Assembly: GCF_900112525.1 (NCBI RefSeq)
Contig: NZ_FOMD01000002.1
Span: forward strand, 434,001-498,000
DNA from: Klenkia taihuensis
GTDB taxonomy: Bacteria; Actinomycetota; Actinomycetes; Mycobacteriales; Geodermatophilaceae
Length of the DNA: 64,000 bases
Direction: 5' to 3'
Below the pieces are notes generated by a model. It ran no database searches, was not told the origin of the DNA, and saw only the letters and a list, made by a program, of their open reading frames with translations. This document shows, piece after piece, positions 1 through 8,684 of this stretch (its first letter is position 1; each line of letters starts with the position of its first letter). A program made the position numbers and the translations under genes.

Positions 1-1
1 G

Positions 2-382
2 CGCGAGTCGCTGCAGCGCTGGGTCGGCGCGGCGGTCACCGGCCAGGTCACGCTCCGGCTCCGGCGGGGCGAGGACTGGACGATCATGGACACCCAGGGC
101 CCGGCCTTCAGCTACCACCCGGACAAGCTGTCGATGGAGCGGACGACGGACTCCGCCTTCGGCCCGGTCGACCGGATCGGTCAGCTGACCATGCGCAACC
201 TCGACATCGCCGACTCCCGCGCCAAGCTCGAGCAGTACGCCGCCATCGGCATGCTCGGCTCGCACGCGGACCTGGTCGGCTCCCTGGAGGCCGGCGGCGC
301 CGACGCGATCGCCTCGCGCGGGGAGGCCAGCCCCGAGGACGAGCTGCTCGACCGGGCCGCCATGGAGGTCGGCACCGACTGA
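2..382 (+). CDS. argG: argininosuccinate synthase, C-terminal fragment
   Basis: The last 126 residues of a protein that begins before the window; the frame is open back to base 2. ArgG condenses citrulline and aspartate, using ATP, into argininosuccinate in the arginine pathway (cytosol). The visible tail carries family stretches such as [11 protein letters not shown] and [16 protein letters not shown], seen in ArgG C-termini. About 50 residues follow DIADSR, which suggests the longer ArgG subtype (inference). It ends 10 bases before the next gene on the same strand. No arginine pathway partner is in the window. Confidence 0.93.
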   Translation, partial: RESLQRWVGAAVTGQVTLRLRRGEDWTIMDTQGPAFSYHPDKLSMERTTDSAFGPVDRIGQLTMRNLDIADSRAKLEQYAAIGMLGSHADLVGSLEAGGADAIASRGEASPEDELLDRAAMEVGTD

Positions 383-392
383 TGGCCCGCGG

Positions 393-818
393 ATGAGCTG
401 GTGGCAGGTGCTGCTCGGCGTCCTCGCCGGGCTGGCACTGGTCTACGCCGTCCTGCTGGGTCTGCTGTGGGCCTACGCCCGCCGGCACCCGGAGACGGTG
501 CCGACCCGGGAGGCGTGGCGGCTGCTGCCCGACGTCGTCCGGCTGGTCAGGCGGCTGGCCGGGGACGGGTCGCTGCCCCGCGGCGTCCGGGTCCGGCTGG
601 TCCTGCTGCTGGTCTACCTGGCCTCGCCGGTCGACCTGGTCCCCGACGTGCTGCCGGTGGTCGGGTACGCCGACGACGCCGTGGTGGTGGCGCTGGTGCT
701 GCGCTCGGTGGTGCGGGCGGCCGGGCCCGGGGCGCTCACCCGGCACTGGCCGGGCAGCCCCGCGGGCCTGGCGCTGGTCCGCCGGCTGGCCGGGCTCAGC
801 GGCGCAGGGCCTGCTTGA
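393..818 (+). CDS. DUF1232 (YkvA-like) membrane protein
   Basis: 141 residues. The N-terminus is a membrane segment (about residues 4-28). The middle carries the DUF1232 signature: a hydrophobic stretch with YLASPVDLVPD followed by GYADDAVVVALVL. Family function is not established; members are small membrane proteins. The start is the first ATG after the argG stop, 10 bases away, so the two may be co-transcribed. The 3' end overlaps the end of the convergent aldo/keto reductase gene by 23 bases. Confidence 0.8.
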   Translation: MSWWQVLLGVLAGLALVYAVLLGLLWAYARRHPETVPTREAWRLLPDVVRLVRRLAGDGSLPRGVRVRLVLLLVYLASPVDLVPDVLPVVGYADDAVVVALVLRSVVRAAGPGALTRHWPGSPAGLALVRRLAGLSGAGPA

Positions 819-1818
819 CCTTGCCGAGCACGGGGGCGGCGCGCTGCAGCAGCGGCCCGGCCTCCTCCCGGGCCCGCTCGGCCAGGGTGCTCACCGCCGA
901 CTGCGGGTCGAAGGAGAGGGCCGCGGCGGTCAGCGCGGTGACCTCGTCGGCGGCCAGGTCGAGGTCGGCCGCGGCCGCGTTGAACTCCAGCTGCTCCACG
1001 CTGGACGCCCCGGGGATGGCCACCGTGCGCGGCTGGGCCAGCAACCAGGCCAGCGCGACCTGGGCGGGGGCGACGCCGTGGGCGTCGGCGACCTCGCGCA
1101 GCACCGCCAGCAGCGGCTCCACCCGGCGCAGGTTCTCGGTGCCGAACAGCTTGTTCATCGCCCGCACGCCACCGGGGCGGTTGTCCACGCCGTACTTCCC
1201 GCCCAGCAGGCCCTGCGCCAGCGGGCTGTAGGCGATGACCAGCCGGTCCTCGGCCTCGGCGAACGGCACCAGGTCGGCCAGCGGCCCGGCCGCGGCGAGG
1301 GAGAACTCGACCTGGTTGCTGACCACGGGCCGGCCGAGCGCGGCGTCGGCCTCCCGCCAGCGGTCGAGGGAGTAGTTGGAGACGCCGACGGCGCCGATGC
1401 GGCCCTCGTCGAGCAGCGCACCCATGCCCTTCATCGTCACGGTGTCGGGGACGACGGGGTTGGGCTGGTGCACCTGGTACAGCGGGATCCGGCGGACGCC
1501 GAGCCGCTGGGCGCTGCCCTGCCACGCCTTGCGCACCAGCTTCGGGAACGGCGCGACCGGCAGCACCTTGGAGGCGAGGACGACGTCGTCCCGCCGGTCG
1601 GCGAGCGCGGCGCCCAGGATGCGCTCGCTCTTGCCGGGGCCGTAGACCTCCGCGGTGTCGAAGAGCGTGATGCCCAGCTCGAGCGCGCGCCGGACGATCG
1701 CGGTGGCCCCGGCGTCGGCGTAGTCGTCGCCGTAGCCCCACTCGCGGGAGCCGAACTGCCAGGTGCCCAGCCCGATCCGGGAGACCTGACCGAGACCGTC
1801 GACGTCGAGGGAGCGCAT
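796..1818 (-). CDS. aldo/keto reductase
   Basis: 340 residues, the usual size for a cytosolic NADPH-dependent aldo/keto reductase with a TIM-barrel fold. The expected tetrad is visible: Asp and Tyr in FDTAEVYG, Lys in LASKVLP and His in YQVHQPN. The C-terminal barrel part (SPLAQGLLGGKY, then VAIPGASS) matches the cofactor-binding region. The substrate cannot be told from sequence. Start is an ATG 10 bases after the upstream Fic-like gene's stop, so the pair is likely one minus-strand transcript. The last 23 bases overlap the convergent DUF1232 gene. Confidence 0.9.
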   Translation of the reverse strand: MRSLDVDGLGQVSRIGLGTWQFGSREWGYGDDYADAGATAIVRRALELGITLFDTAEVYGPGKSERILGAALADRRDDVVLASKVLPVAPFPKLVRKAWQGSAQRLGVRRIPLYQVHQPNPVVPDTVTMKGMGALLDEGRIGAVGVSNYSLDRWREADAALGRPVVSNQVEFSLAAAGPLADLVPFAEAEDRLVIAYSPLAQGLLGGKYGVDNRPGGVRAMNKLFGTENLRRVEPLLAVLREVADAHGVAPAQVALAWLLAQPRTVAIPGASSVEQLEFNAAAADLDLAADEVTALTAAALSFDPQSAVSTLAERAREEAGPLLQRAAPVLGKVKQALRR

Positions 1819-1828
1819 TGCCCCAGTC

Positions 1829-2653
1829 TCAACCGCGCAGCAGGGACTCGCAGATCGCCAGGCCCTCGCGGGCGCCGAGCTCGGTGGCCCGCGCGCAGTG
1901 CACCAGCCAGCCCGCGACGCCCTCGGGGGTACCGCTGCGGTAGCCGGCCAGCGCGGCGGCGTGGGCCGGGGCGCCCAGCTCGGCGAACCCGACCTCGGGC
2001 ACCGACACCGCCTTGGGGTCCAGGCCGCGGGCGATGCCGGTCAGCCGGCCCGCGGCCCGGGCCACGACCCCGCTGCCGACGGCGAACGGCTCGACCGCGG
2101 CCAGCTCGCCGTGCACCACCGCGGCCACCAGGACGGCGGGCGCCGACGTCGCGCCGGTGACCAGCGCGAAGACCCCGCCCAGCCGCGGGCCGGCCTGCGC
2201 CGACGGGCGGCCCAGGTCGTCGGCCGGGGCCAGATCGGCGGCGGCGAGCACGTGCATCCGGGCCAGCACCTGGCCCGGCGCCCGGTCCCAGGTCTCCACC
2301 ATCGAGCCCAGCGCCACCGACACCCGCAGCGCGCCCTGCAGCGTCGGCTCCGAGACGTCGCCGGTGCGCACCTGGGCCAGCGGGACGTCCACGCCCTCCA
2401 GCGCCGCGGACGCCCGGGCCCCGCGCAGCGCGGACTCCGAGCTCACCCCGGCGGACTCCCGGCGCAGCACCTTGTGCCCGAGCAGCCGGTCGACGGCGGT
2501 GCGGGCGGCCTCGGCGGCGTCCCGCACCCCGGGCAGGTCCAGCAGCGGGGCGAGCGGGTCGGGGCCGGCCGGACGGCTCCGGGGGGCGCCGCGCCGGGCG
2601 CCGAGGGCGGCCGCGCCGGGGCCGTCGGTGGGTGGCCGCATCGGGATGGTCAC
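1829..2653 (-). CDS. degenerate Fic-fold protein, probably non-catalytic
   Basis: 274 residues, rich in Ala, Gly and Leu. Residues 81-87 (ASAALEG) resemble the (S/T)xxxE(G/N) inhibitory helix of class II Fic proteins. Residues 188-199 (EPFAVGSGVVAR) sit where Fic enzymes have HPFxDGNGRxxR. The catalytic His is Glu here, and the acidic, Asn and first Arg positions are Val, Ser and Val. I infer a Fic fold without AMP-transfer activity. Some databases label such actinobacterial proteins oxidoreductase; I see no nucleotide-binding motif to support that. A second in-frame ATG lies 12 bases downstream. It is divergent from the histidine phosphatase gene, with only 24 bases between. Confidence 0.6.
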   Translation of the reverse strand: MTIPMRPPTDGPGAAALGARRGAPRSRPAGPDPLAPLLDLPGVRDAAEAARTAVDRLLGHKVLRRESAGVSSESALRGARASAALEGVDVPLAQVRTGDVSEPTLQGALRVSVALGSMVETWDRAPGQVLARMHVLAAADLAPADDLGRPSAQAGPRLGGVFALVTGATSAPAVLVAAVVHGELAAVEPFAVGSGVVARAAGRLTGIARGLDPKAVSVPEVGFAELGAPAHAAALAGYRSGTPEGVAGWLVHCARATELGAREGLAICESLLRG

Positions 2654-2663
2654 TCCCCGACCC

Positions 2664-2669
2664 TAGGCT
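2664..2669 (+). promoter_or_regulatory. candidate -10 element of a leaderless promoter
   Basis: TAGGCT matches the actinobacterial TAnnnT -10 box and ends 8 bases before the ATG at 2678, the spacing expected when transcription starts at the start codon. No Shine-Dalgarno sequence is present before that ATG, which supports leaderless expression. No clear -35 box is visible. Confidence 0.35.
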
Positions 2670-2677
2670 CCCCCTCG

Positions 2678-3214
2678 ATGACCACCGTCCTGCTCGTCCG
2701 CCACGGACAGAGCACCTGGAACGCCGCGGGCCTGATGCAGGGCCAGACGGCGCACGTGCCGCTGTCCGAGCTCGGCCACGAGCAGGCCCGGGCCGCGGCC
2801 GCCGAGCTCCGGGAGCTGCGGCCCGGGGCGATGGTGGCCAGCGACCTGCACCGCGCCGTGCAGACGGCCGAGCACTGCATGGCCGCCACCGGGCGCCGGT
2901 TCACCACCACCCCGGCGCTGCGGGAGCAGGGCTACGGCGTGCTCGAGGGCCGGCCCTCCCGCGAGCTGTGGGACGTCGTCGACTGGACCGACGTGCACTG
3001 GGCGGCGCAGGGCGGGGAGTCCCTGGCCCAGCTGCACGCCCGGGTCGCCGGGTACCTGTCGGACCTGCAGGCCGCTCCCCCGGCCGACGTGGTCGCACTG
3101 GTCACCCACGGCGACACCATCCGGGCCGCGCAGGCCGTGGTCGCCGGGCACGGCCCCGAGGCGATGCCGCACACCACCCCGCACAACGGCTCGATCACCC
3201 GGCTCGAGCTGTGA
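2678..3214 (+). CDS. histidine phosphatase family protein, possible alpha-ribazole phosphatase
   Basis: 178 residues. The N-terminal LVRHGQSTWN is the phosphohistidine motif of the phosphoglycerate mutase/acid phosphatase superfamily, and VTHGDTIRA near the C-terminus supplies the second catalytic His. The stop overlaps the cobU start in GTGA, so translation is coupled to cobinamide kinase and cobalamin synthase. That context suggests it removes phosphate from alpha-ribazole-5'-phosphate or cobalamin-5'-phosphate (CobC-type role). This is inference; the family acts on many substrates. The ATG was chosen because the RHG motif starts only seven residues in. Confidence 0.8.
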   Translation: MTTVLLVRHGQSTWNAAGLMQGQTAHVPLSELGHEQARAAAAELRELRPGAMVASDLHRAVQTAEHCMAATGRRFTTTPALREQGYGVLEGRPSRELWDVVDWTDVHWAAQGGESLAQLHARVAGYLSDLQAAPPADVVALVTHGDTIRAAQAVVAGHGPEAMPHTTPHNGSITRLEL

Positions 3215-3732
3215 GCCGCACGCTGGTGCTGGGCGGCTCCCGGTCGGGGAAGTCCGCGCACGCCGAGTCGCTGCTCGAGGGCCGTGACGACGTCGTCTAC
3301 CTCGCGACGTCGGACCCCCGCCCCGGTGACGCCGACTGGGCGGCCCGCATCGCCGCGCACCAGGCCCGGCGTCCGGCGACCTGGACCACCAGGGAGACGA
3401 CCAACCCCGGCGAGCTGGTCGTGCCGGGCACCTACCTGGTCGACTCGGTGACCACCTGGGTGACGGCGATGATGGACGCCAGCGGGGTGTGGGACGGCGG
3501 CCAGCGCGCCCGCGACCGGCTCTCCCGGCGGGTGGACGAGCTGCTCGAGGCGTGGGTGATGACCCCGGCGCACGTGGTGGCGGTGAGCGACGAGGTCGGC
3601 CTGGGCGTCATCCCCGAGACCTCGTCGGGCCGGCTGTTCCGCGACACCCTCGGCACGGTGAACCAGCGGCTGGCCGCGACCGCCGACGAGGTCTGGTTCG
3701 TCGTCGCCGGGCTGCCCCAGCGCCTGCGGTGA
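3211..3732 (+). CDS. cobU: bifunctional adenosylcobinamide kinase / adenosylcobinamide-phosphate guanylyltransferase
   Basis: 173 residues from a GTG that overlaps the upstream stop. CobU (CobP in Pseudomonas naming) phosphorylates adenosylcobinamide and then transfers GMP to it, in the cytosol. A P-loop GGSRSGKS lies at residues 8-15. His50 in AAHQARRP is in the position of the guanylylated His of CobU. VSDEVGLGVIPETSSGR and LFRDTLGTVNQ are strongly conserved in the family. It is coupled on both sides by 4-base or 3-base overlaps, to the phosphatase and to cobS. Confidence 0.95.
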   Translation: MSRTLVLGGSRSGKSAHAESLLEGRDDVVYLATSDPRPGDADWAARIAAHQARRPATWTTRETTNPGELVVPGTYLVDSVTTWVTAMMDASGVWDGGQRARDRLSRRVDELLEAWVMTPAHVVAVSDEVGLGVIPETSSGRLFRDTLGTVNQRLAATADEVWFVVAGLPQRLR

Positions 3733-4478
3733 GGGCCGCCTTCGCCTGGCTGACGACCGCGCGGGTGCGGGGCAACCCGTCGCCGCGGGGCGTGCTCCCG
3801 TGGGCGCCGCTGGTCGGCCTGGTGCTCGGCGACCTGGCCTCCCTCACCGGCTGGCTCGGGGCGCGGTGGGCCTCCCCGCTGGTCGGCGCGGTGCTGGCGG
3901 TGGGCCTGCTGGCCTGGCTGACCCGCGGGCTGCACCTGGACGGGCTGGCCGACACCGCCGACGGCCTGGGTCCGCTGCGCGGCCGGGAGCGGGCCCTGGA
4001 GGTGATGCGGGCCGGCGACGTCGGGCCCTTCGGCGTCGCCACGCTGGTGCTCACCCTGCTGCTGCAGGTCGCCTGCCTGGCCTCGCTGCTGGCCCTCGAC
4101 GGCGGCTGGCTGGCGCTATGGACGGCGGTGGTCGCCGCCCGGCTGGCCATGTCCCGCTGCGGGCTGCCCGGCGTCCCGGTGGCGGCGGGCTCGTCGCTGG
4201 CCGCGGCGGTCGCCGGCACGGTGTCGCGGGTGTGGCTGGCCGGCTGCGCCGCCGTCGCCGTCCTGTGCGTGCTGGGGACGGCGGCCTGGCTGGGCGACCT
4301 CGCGCTCGGCGCCCGGCTGGTGGGTGCCGGCGTGCTGGGGCTGGCCGCGGGCGAGCTGCTGCACCGGCGGGCCCGCGCCCGGCTGGGAGGGGTGAACGGC
4401 GACGTCATGGGCGCCACCGGCGAGGTCGCCGCCACCGCCACCCTGCTGGCCGCGGCGGTCCTGCTGCCCCCCGGCTGA
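3729..4478 (+). CDS. cobS: adenosylcobinamide-GDP ribazoletransferase (cobalamin synthase)
   Basis: 249 residues, the normal size. CobS (CobV) joins adenosylcobinamide-GDP to alpha-ribazole or its phosphate in the membrane, the last assembly step of the lower loop. Several hydrophobic segments run through the protein. The acidic motif HLDGLADTADGL, needed for the metal-dependent transfer, is intact. The family's usual N-terminal LTRLPVP-like stretch is changed to LTTARVRG here. Start is a GTG overlapping the cobU stop. It ends 7 bases before the convergent FKBP gene's stop. Confidence 0.94.
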   Translation: MRAAFAWLTTARVRGNPSPRGVLPWAPLVGLVLGDLASLTGWLGARWASPLVGAVLAVGLLAWLTRGLHLDGLADTADGLGPLRGRERALEVMRAGDVGPFGVATLVLTLLLQVACLASLLALDGGWLALWTAVVAARLAMSRCGLPGVPVAAGSSLAAAVAGTVSRVWLAGCAAVAVLCVLGTAAWLGDLALGARLVGAGVLGLAAGELLHRRARARLGGVNGDVMGATGEVAATATLLAAAVLLPPG

Positions 4479-4485
4479 GGGTGGG

Positions 4486-5064
4486 TCAGCCGACGGAGAC
4501 CAGGTCCACCACGAAGACGAGGGTGGCGCCGCCGGGGATGGGGCCCTGGCCGGCCGGCCCGTAGCCCAGGTCGCTGGGGATGGTGATGACCCGCCGGCCG
4601 CCGACCGCCATGCCCTGCACGCCCTGGTCGAAGCCCTGGATGACCCGGCCGGCGCCCGCGGTGAAGGGCAGCGTGGAGTCCGCGCCGCGGTTCCAGGACG
4701 CGTCGAAGGTCTCGCCGGTGTCGTAGAACGCGCCCACGTACTTCACCTCGACGTCCGACCCGGACCCGGCCACCGGCCCGTCGCCGGCCACCACGTCGGA
4801 GACCACCAGCCCGCACGGCGGCGGGGCGTCGGTCCCGGTCACCTCCGGCTGCACCGACAGGTCCGCCGACACCGAGGCCGGCGCCTCCGCGGTCGCCGGC
4901 GCCCCGGTGCACGCCGCCGCACCGGTCGTCGGGCCCTGCACCGCCGGCGAGGACGCGGTCGCCGCACCGGACGAGGAGCCCCCACCGGAGGAGGTCGAGG
5001 ACCCGCACGCCGCCAGGAGCAGCGCGGCGGGCAGGACGAGCAGGGCGGAACGGCGGTGGGTCAC
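4486..5064 (-). CDS. FKBP-type peptidyl-prolyl cis-trans isomerase, lipoprotein
   Basis: 192 residues. The N-terminus is a lipoprotein signal: two Arg, a hydrophobic run and the lipobox LAAC, followed by a Ser/Gly/Ala linker. The C-terminal ~110 residues are an FKBP domain with VEVKYVGAFYDTGETFDAS, VIQGFDQGVQGM, YGPAGQGPIP and LVFVVDLVSV. It would fold exported proteins on the outer face of the membrane. Start is a GTG that overlaps the cobN stop in GTGA, so it is probably translated from the cobN message, perhaps under the same B12 control. No mechanistic link to cobalamin is known to me. Confidence 0.92.
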   Translation of the reverse strand: MTHRRSALLVLPAALLLAACGSSTSSGGGSSSGAATASSPAVQGPTTGAAACTGAPATAEAPASVSADLSVQPEVTGTDAPPPCGLVVSDVVAGDGPVAGSGSDVEVKYVGAFYDTGETFDASWNRGADSTLPFTAGAGRVIQGFDQGVQGMAVGGRRVITIPSDLGYGPAGQGPIPGGATLVFVVDLVSVG

Positions 5065-8000
5065 GAGGTCCTCTCGGCAGGGGTGCGGGGTCCGGCTTCG
5101 AGGTCGCCCTCGGTCTCCAGGTAGGCCTGCTGCAGCTGGGCCAGGACCTCCGGGTCCGGCTCGGCCCACAGCTCCCGGTCGACGGCCTCGAGCAGCCGCT
5201 CGGCGATGCCGTGCAGGGCCCAGGGGTTGGACTCCTCCAGGAACGCGCGGTTCTCCGGGTCGAGCACGTAGCTCTGGGTCAGCTTCTCGTACATCCAGTC
5301 GGCGACCACACCGGTGGTGGCGTCGTAGCCGAACAGGTAGTCCACGGTCGCGGCCATCTCGAAGGCGCCCTTGTAGCCGTGCCGGCGCATCGCGGCGATC
5401 CACTTCGGGTTGACCACCCGGGCGCGGAAGACCCGGGAGGTCTCCTCGACCAGCGACCGGGTGCGCACGTGCTCGGGCCGGGTGGAGTCGCCGATGTAGG
5501 CCTTCGGCGAGGCGCCGGTCAGCGCGCGGACCGTGGCGACCATCCCGCCGTGGTACTGGAAGTAGTCGTCGGAGTCGGCGATGTCGTGCTCGCGGGTGTC
5601 GATGTTCTTCGCCGCCACCGCGATCCGCCGGTACGCCGTCTCCATGTCGCCCCGCGCGGCGACGCCGTCCAGGTCGCGGCCGTAGGCGTAGCCGCCCCAC
5701 ACCGCGTAGACCTCGGCCAGGTCGGCGTCGGTGCGCCAGTCGCGGCTGTCGATCAGCGACAGCAGGCCCGCCCCGTAGGCGCCGGGCTTGGAGCCGAAGA
5801 CCCGGGTGGTGGCCCGGCGGCGGTCACCGTGGTCGGCGACGTCGGCGTCCACGTGCTTGCGGACGTAGTTGTCCTCGGGCGACTCGTCCAGGCCGGCGAC
5901 CAGGGTGACGGCGTCGTCGAGCATGGTCACCACGTGCGGGAAGGCGTCCCGGAAGAAGCCGGAGATGCGCACCGTGACGTCGATCCGCGGCCGCGCCAGC
6001 TCGGCCAGCGGGATCGGCTCGAGCTCCTTGACCCGGCGGGACGCCTCGTCCCAGACCGGCCGGACGCCGAGCAGGGCCAGCACCTGGGCGACGTCGTCAC
6101 CGCTGGTCCGCATCGCCGAGGTGCCCCACACCGACAGGCCCACCGACGCGGGCCACGAGCCCTCCTCGGACCGGTAGCGCTCCAGCAGCCCGTCGGCCAG
6201 GCCCTGCCCGGTCTCCCAAGCCAGCCGCGACGGGACGGCGCGCGGGTCGACGGAGTAGAAGTTCCGGCCGGTCGGCAGCACGTTGACCAGCCCGCGCAGC
6301 GGCGAGCCCGAGGGCCCGGCCGGCACGTAGCCGCCGTCCAGGGCGTGCAGCGCCATGTCGATCTCGTCGGTGGTGCGGGCCAGCCGCGGCACCAGCTCGT
6401 CGACGGCGAAGTGCAGCACCCGCTCCACCTCGGCGTGCGGGCCGCCCAGCACCTCGGCCACCACCGGCCCGACCGCCGAGGACACCCAGCCGGCGGCCTC
6501 CAGGCCCTCGACCAGCGCCAGCGCCCGGGCCTCGACGGCGTCGGTCTCCGCCAGGCCCGCCGTGCCGTCCTCGACCAGGCCGAGCGCCTCGCGCAGGCCC
6601 GGCATCGCGACCGCGCCGCCCCAGATCTGCCGGGCGCGCAGGATCGCCAGCACCAGGCCCACCCGGGCGTCGCCCTCGGGCGGGGAGCCGAAGACGTGCA
6701 GGCCGTCGCGGATCTGGGAGTCCTTGATGGCGCACAGCCAGCCGTCGACGTGCAGGATCATCTCGTCGAACTCGGCGTCGTGCGGCCGGTCCTCCAGGCC
6801 CAGGTCGTGGTCCATCTTCGCGGCCTGGATGAGCGTCCAGATCTGCTGGCGGATGGCCGGCAGCTTCGGCGGGTCCATCGCGGCGATGTTGGCGTGCTCG
6901 TCGAGCAGCTGCTCCAGCCGGGCGATGTCGCCGTAGGAGTCGGCGCGGGCCATCGGCGGCACCATGTGGTCGACCAGCACCGCGTGCGCCCGGCGCTTGG
7001 CCTGGCTGCCCTCGCCCGGGTCGTTGACCAGGAACGGGTAGACCACCGGCAGGTCGCCCAGCGCGGCGTCGGGCGCGCAGGAGGCGGACAGGCCCACGGT
7101 CTTGCCGGGCATCCACTCCAGGTTGCCGTGCTTGCCCACGTGCACCAGGGCGTGCGCGCCGAACTCCGAGCGCAGCCAGTGGTAGGCGGCCAGGTAGTGG
7201 TGCGAGGGCGGCAGGTCGGGGTCGTGGTAGATCGCGATGGGGTTCTCGCCGAACCCGCGCGGCGGCTGCACCATCACCACGACGTTGCCGGCCCGCAGCG
7301 CCGCGAACACGATGCAGTCGTCGGTGGGGTCGACGAACAGCTGCCCCGGCGGCGGGCCCCAGTGCTCGACCATGCGGTCGGTCAGCTCGGTCGGCAGGGT
7401 GTCGAAGTACGCGCGGTACGCCGCGGCCGGGATGCGCACCGGGTTGCCGCTCAGCTGCTCGGCGGTCAGCCAGTCGGGGTCCTGGCCGCCGGCCTCGATC
7501 AGCGCGTGCACCAGCGCGTCGCCGTCCAGGTCCGCGACGCCGGGCAGCGAGCCCGGCCCGTCGAACGGACCGGTGTCGTAGCCCTGCCCGGCCATCGCGG
7601 CCAGCAGCCGGACGACGGAGGCGGGCGTGTCCAGGCCCACCGCGTTGCCGATCCGGGCGTGCTTGGTCGGGTACGCCGACAGCATCACCACGACCTTGCG
7701 CTCGGCCGGCGGGGTGTGCCGCAGCCGGGCGTGCGCGACGGCGATGCCGGCGACCCGGGCGGCCCGCTCGGGGTCGGGCACGTAGGAGGTCAGGCCGTCG
7801 GCGTCGACCTCCTTGAAGGAGAAGGGCACGGTGATGATCCGGCCGTCGAACTCGGGGATGGCGACCTGGTTGCCGACGTCCAGCGGGGACAGGCCGTCGT
7901 CGTTGCCGGCCCAGGTCTCGCGGTCGCTGCCGAGCACCAGGCCCTGGACGACCGGGATGTCGAGCCGGGCGAGCTCGCCGACGTCCCAGGCGCCGTCGTC

Positions 8001-8675
8001 CCCGCCGGCCTGGGCGGTGGCCGGCCGTGAACCGCCGGCCGCCAGCACCGTGACGACCATGGCGTCGACGGTGCGCAGCACGTCGAGCATGGCGGGGTCC
8101 ACCGCGCGCAGCGAGGCGGTGTAGACCGGCACCGGCACCCCGCCGGCGGTCTCGACCGCCGCGCACAGGGTGTCGACGAAGGCGGTGTTCCCGGCCAGGT
8201 GGTGCGCCCGGTAGTACAGGACGGCGACGCGCGGCCCGGTCGCCGTGGTGGCCCGGTCGACCACTCCCCAGGCCGGTGCCTCGGCGGGGCGCTCGAAGCC
8301 CTCGCCGTCCAGCAGCACGGTGTCGGCGAGGAAGCGGTGCAGCTGCACGATGTTGTCCGGGCCGCCCTGCGCGAGGTAGGCGTGCGCCTCGGTGGCCACG
8401 CCCATCGGCACGGTCGAGAGCTCCATCAGCTCGGCGTCGGGCAGCTGCTCGCCGCCCAGCACCACGACCGGGACGCCGAGGCCCAGCAGCGGCGCGACCA
8501 TGTCCTCGTACTTGCGCCTCGACCCGAGGATCCGGAAGACCACCAGGTCGGTGCCGCGGGCGAACTCGACGAGGTCGCCGACGCGGTAGGGGTTGCCCAG
8601 CCGCCAGTCGGAGTCACTCGTGCGGGCGGCCAGCAGGTCGGTGTCGGACGTCGAGAGCAGCGTGAAGGTGCGCAC
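5061..8675 (-). CDS. cobN: cobaltochelatase large subunit CobN
   Basis: 1,204 residues, typical of CobN. It is the large subunit that binds hydrogenobyrinic acid a,c-diamide and inserts cobalt, in an ATP-driven complex with AAA+ subunits. Family motifs are present, including HVGKHGNLEWMPGK in the middle and LPTGRNFYSVDPR in the C-terminal third. The GTG at 8675 is taken as the start because it begins VRTFTLLSTSDTDLL, a typical CobN N-terminus, directly behind a cobalamin riboswitch. The frame stays open far upstream but that part is not CobN. The motor subunit is probably the ChlI/D-like protein at 49790. Confidence 0.96.
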   Translation of the reverse strand: MRTFTLLSTSDTDLLAARTSDSDWRLGNPYRVGDLVEFARGTDLVVFRILGSRRKYEDMVAPLLGLGVPVVVLGGEQLPDAELMELSTVPMGVATEAHAYLAQGGPDNIVQLHRFLADTVLLDGEGFERPAEAPAWGVVDRATTATGPRVAVLYYRAHHLAGNTAFVDTLCAAVETAGGVPVPVYTASLRAVDPAMLDVLRTVDAMVVTVLAAGGSRPATAQAGGDDGAWDVGELARLDIPVVQGLVLGSDRETWAGNDDGLSPLDVGNQVAIPEFDGRIITVPFSFKEVDADGLTSYVPDPERAARVAGIAVAHARLRHTPPAERKVVVMLSAYPTKHARIGNAVGLDTPASVVRLLAAMAGQGYDTGPFDGPGSLPGVADLDGDALVHALIEAGGQDPDWLTAEQLSGNPVRIPAAAYRAYFDTLPTELTDRMVEHWGPPPGQLFVDPTDDCIVFAALRAGNVVVMVQPPRGFGENPIAIYHDPDLPPSHHYLAAYHWLRSEFGAHALVHVGKHGNLEWMPGKTVGLSASCAPDAALGDLPVVYPFLVNDPGEGSQAKRRAHAVLVDHMVPPMARADSYGDIARLEQLLDEHANIAAMDPPKLPAIRQQIWTLIQAAKMDHDLGLEDRPHDAEFDEMILHVDGWLCAIKDSQIRDGLHVFGSPPEGDARVGLVLAILRARQIWGGAVAMPGLREALGLVEDGTAGLAETDAVEARALALVEGLEAAGWVSSAVGPVVAEVLGGPHAEVERVLHFAVDELVPRLARTTDEIDMALHALDGGYVPAGPSGSPLRGLVNVLPTGRNFYSVDPRAVPSRLAWETGQGLADGLLERYRSEEGSWPASVGLSVWGTSAMRTSGDDVAQVLALLGVRPVWDEASRRVKELEPIPLAELARPRIDVTVRISGFFRDAFPHVVTMLDDAVTLVAGLDESPEDNYVRKHVDADVADHGDRRRATTRVFGSKPGAYGAGLLSLIDSRDWRTDADLAEVYAVWGGYAYGRDLDGVAARGDMETAYRRIAVAAKNIDTREHDIADSDDYFQYHGGMVATVRALTGASPKAYIGDSTRPEHVRTRSLVEETSRVFRARVVNPKWIAAMRRHGYKGAFEMAATVDYLFGYDATTGVVADWMYEKLTQSYVLDPENRAFLEESNPWALHGIAERLLEAVDRELWAEPDPEVLAQLQQAYLETEGDLEAGPRTPAERTS

Positions 8676-8684
8676 CGTGAGCCT

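Noticed and set aside
5211-8030. 939-codon open frame antisense to cobN
   Set aside because: His/Gln/Arg/Val-rich, no domain, entirely opposite a well-supported gene.
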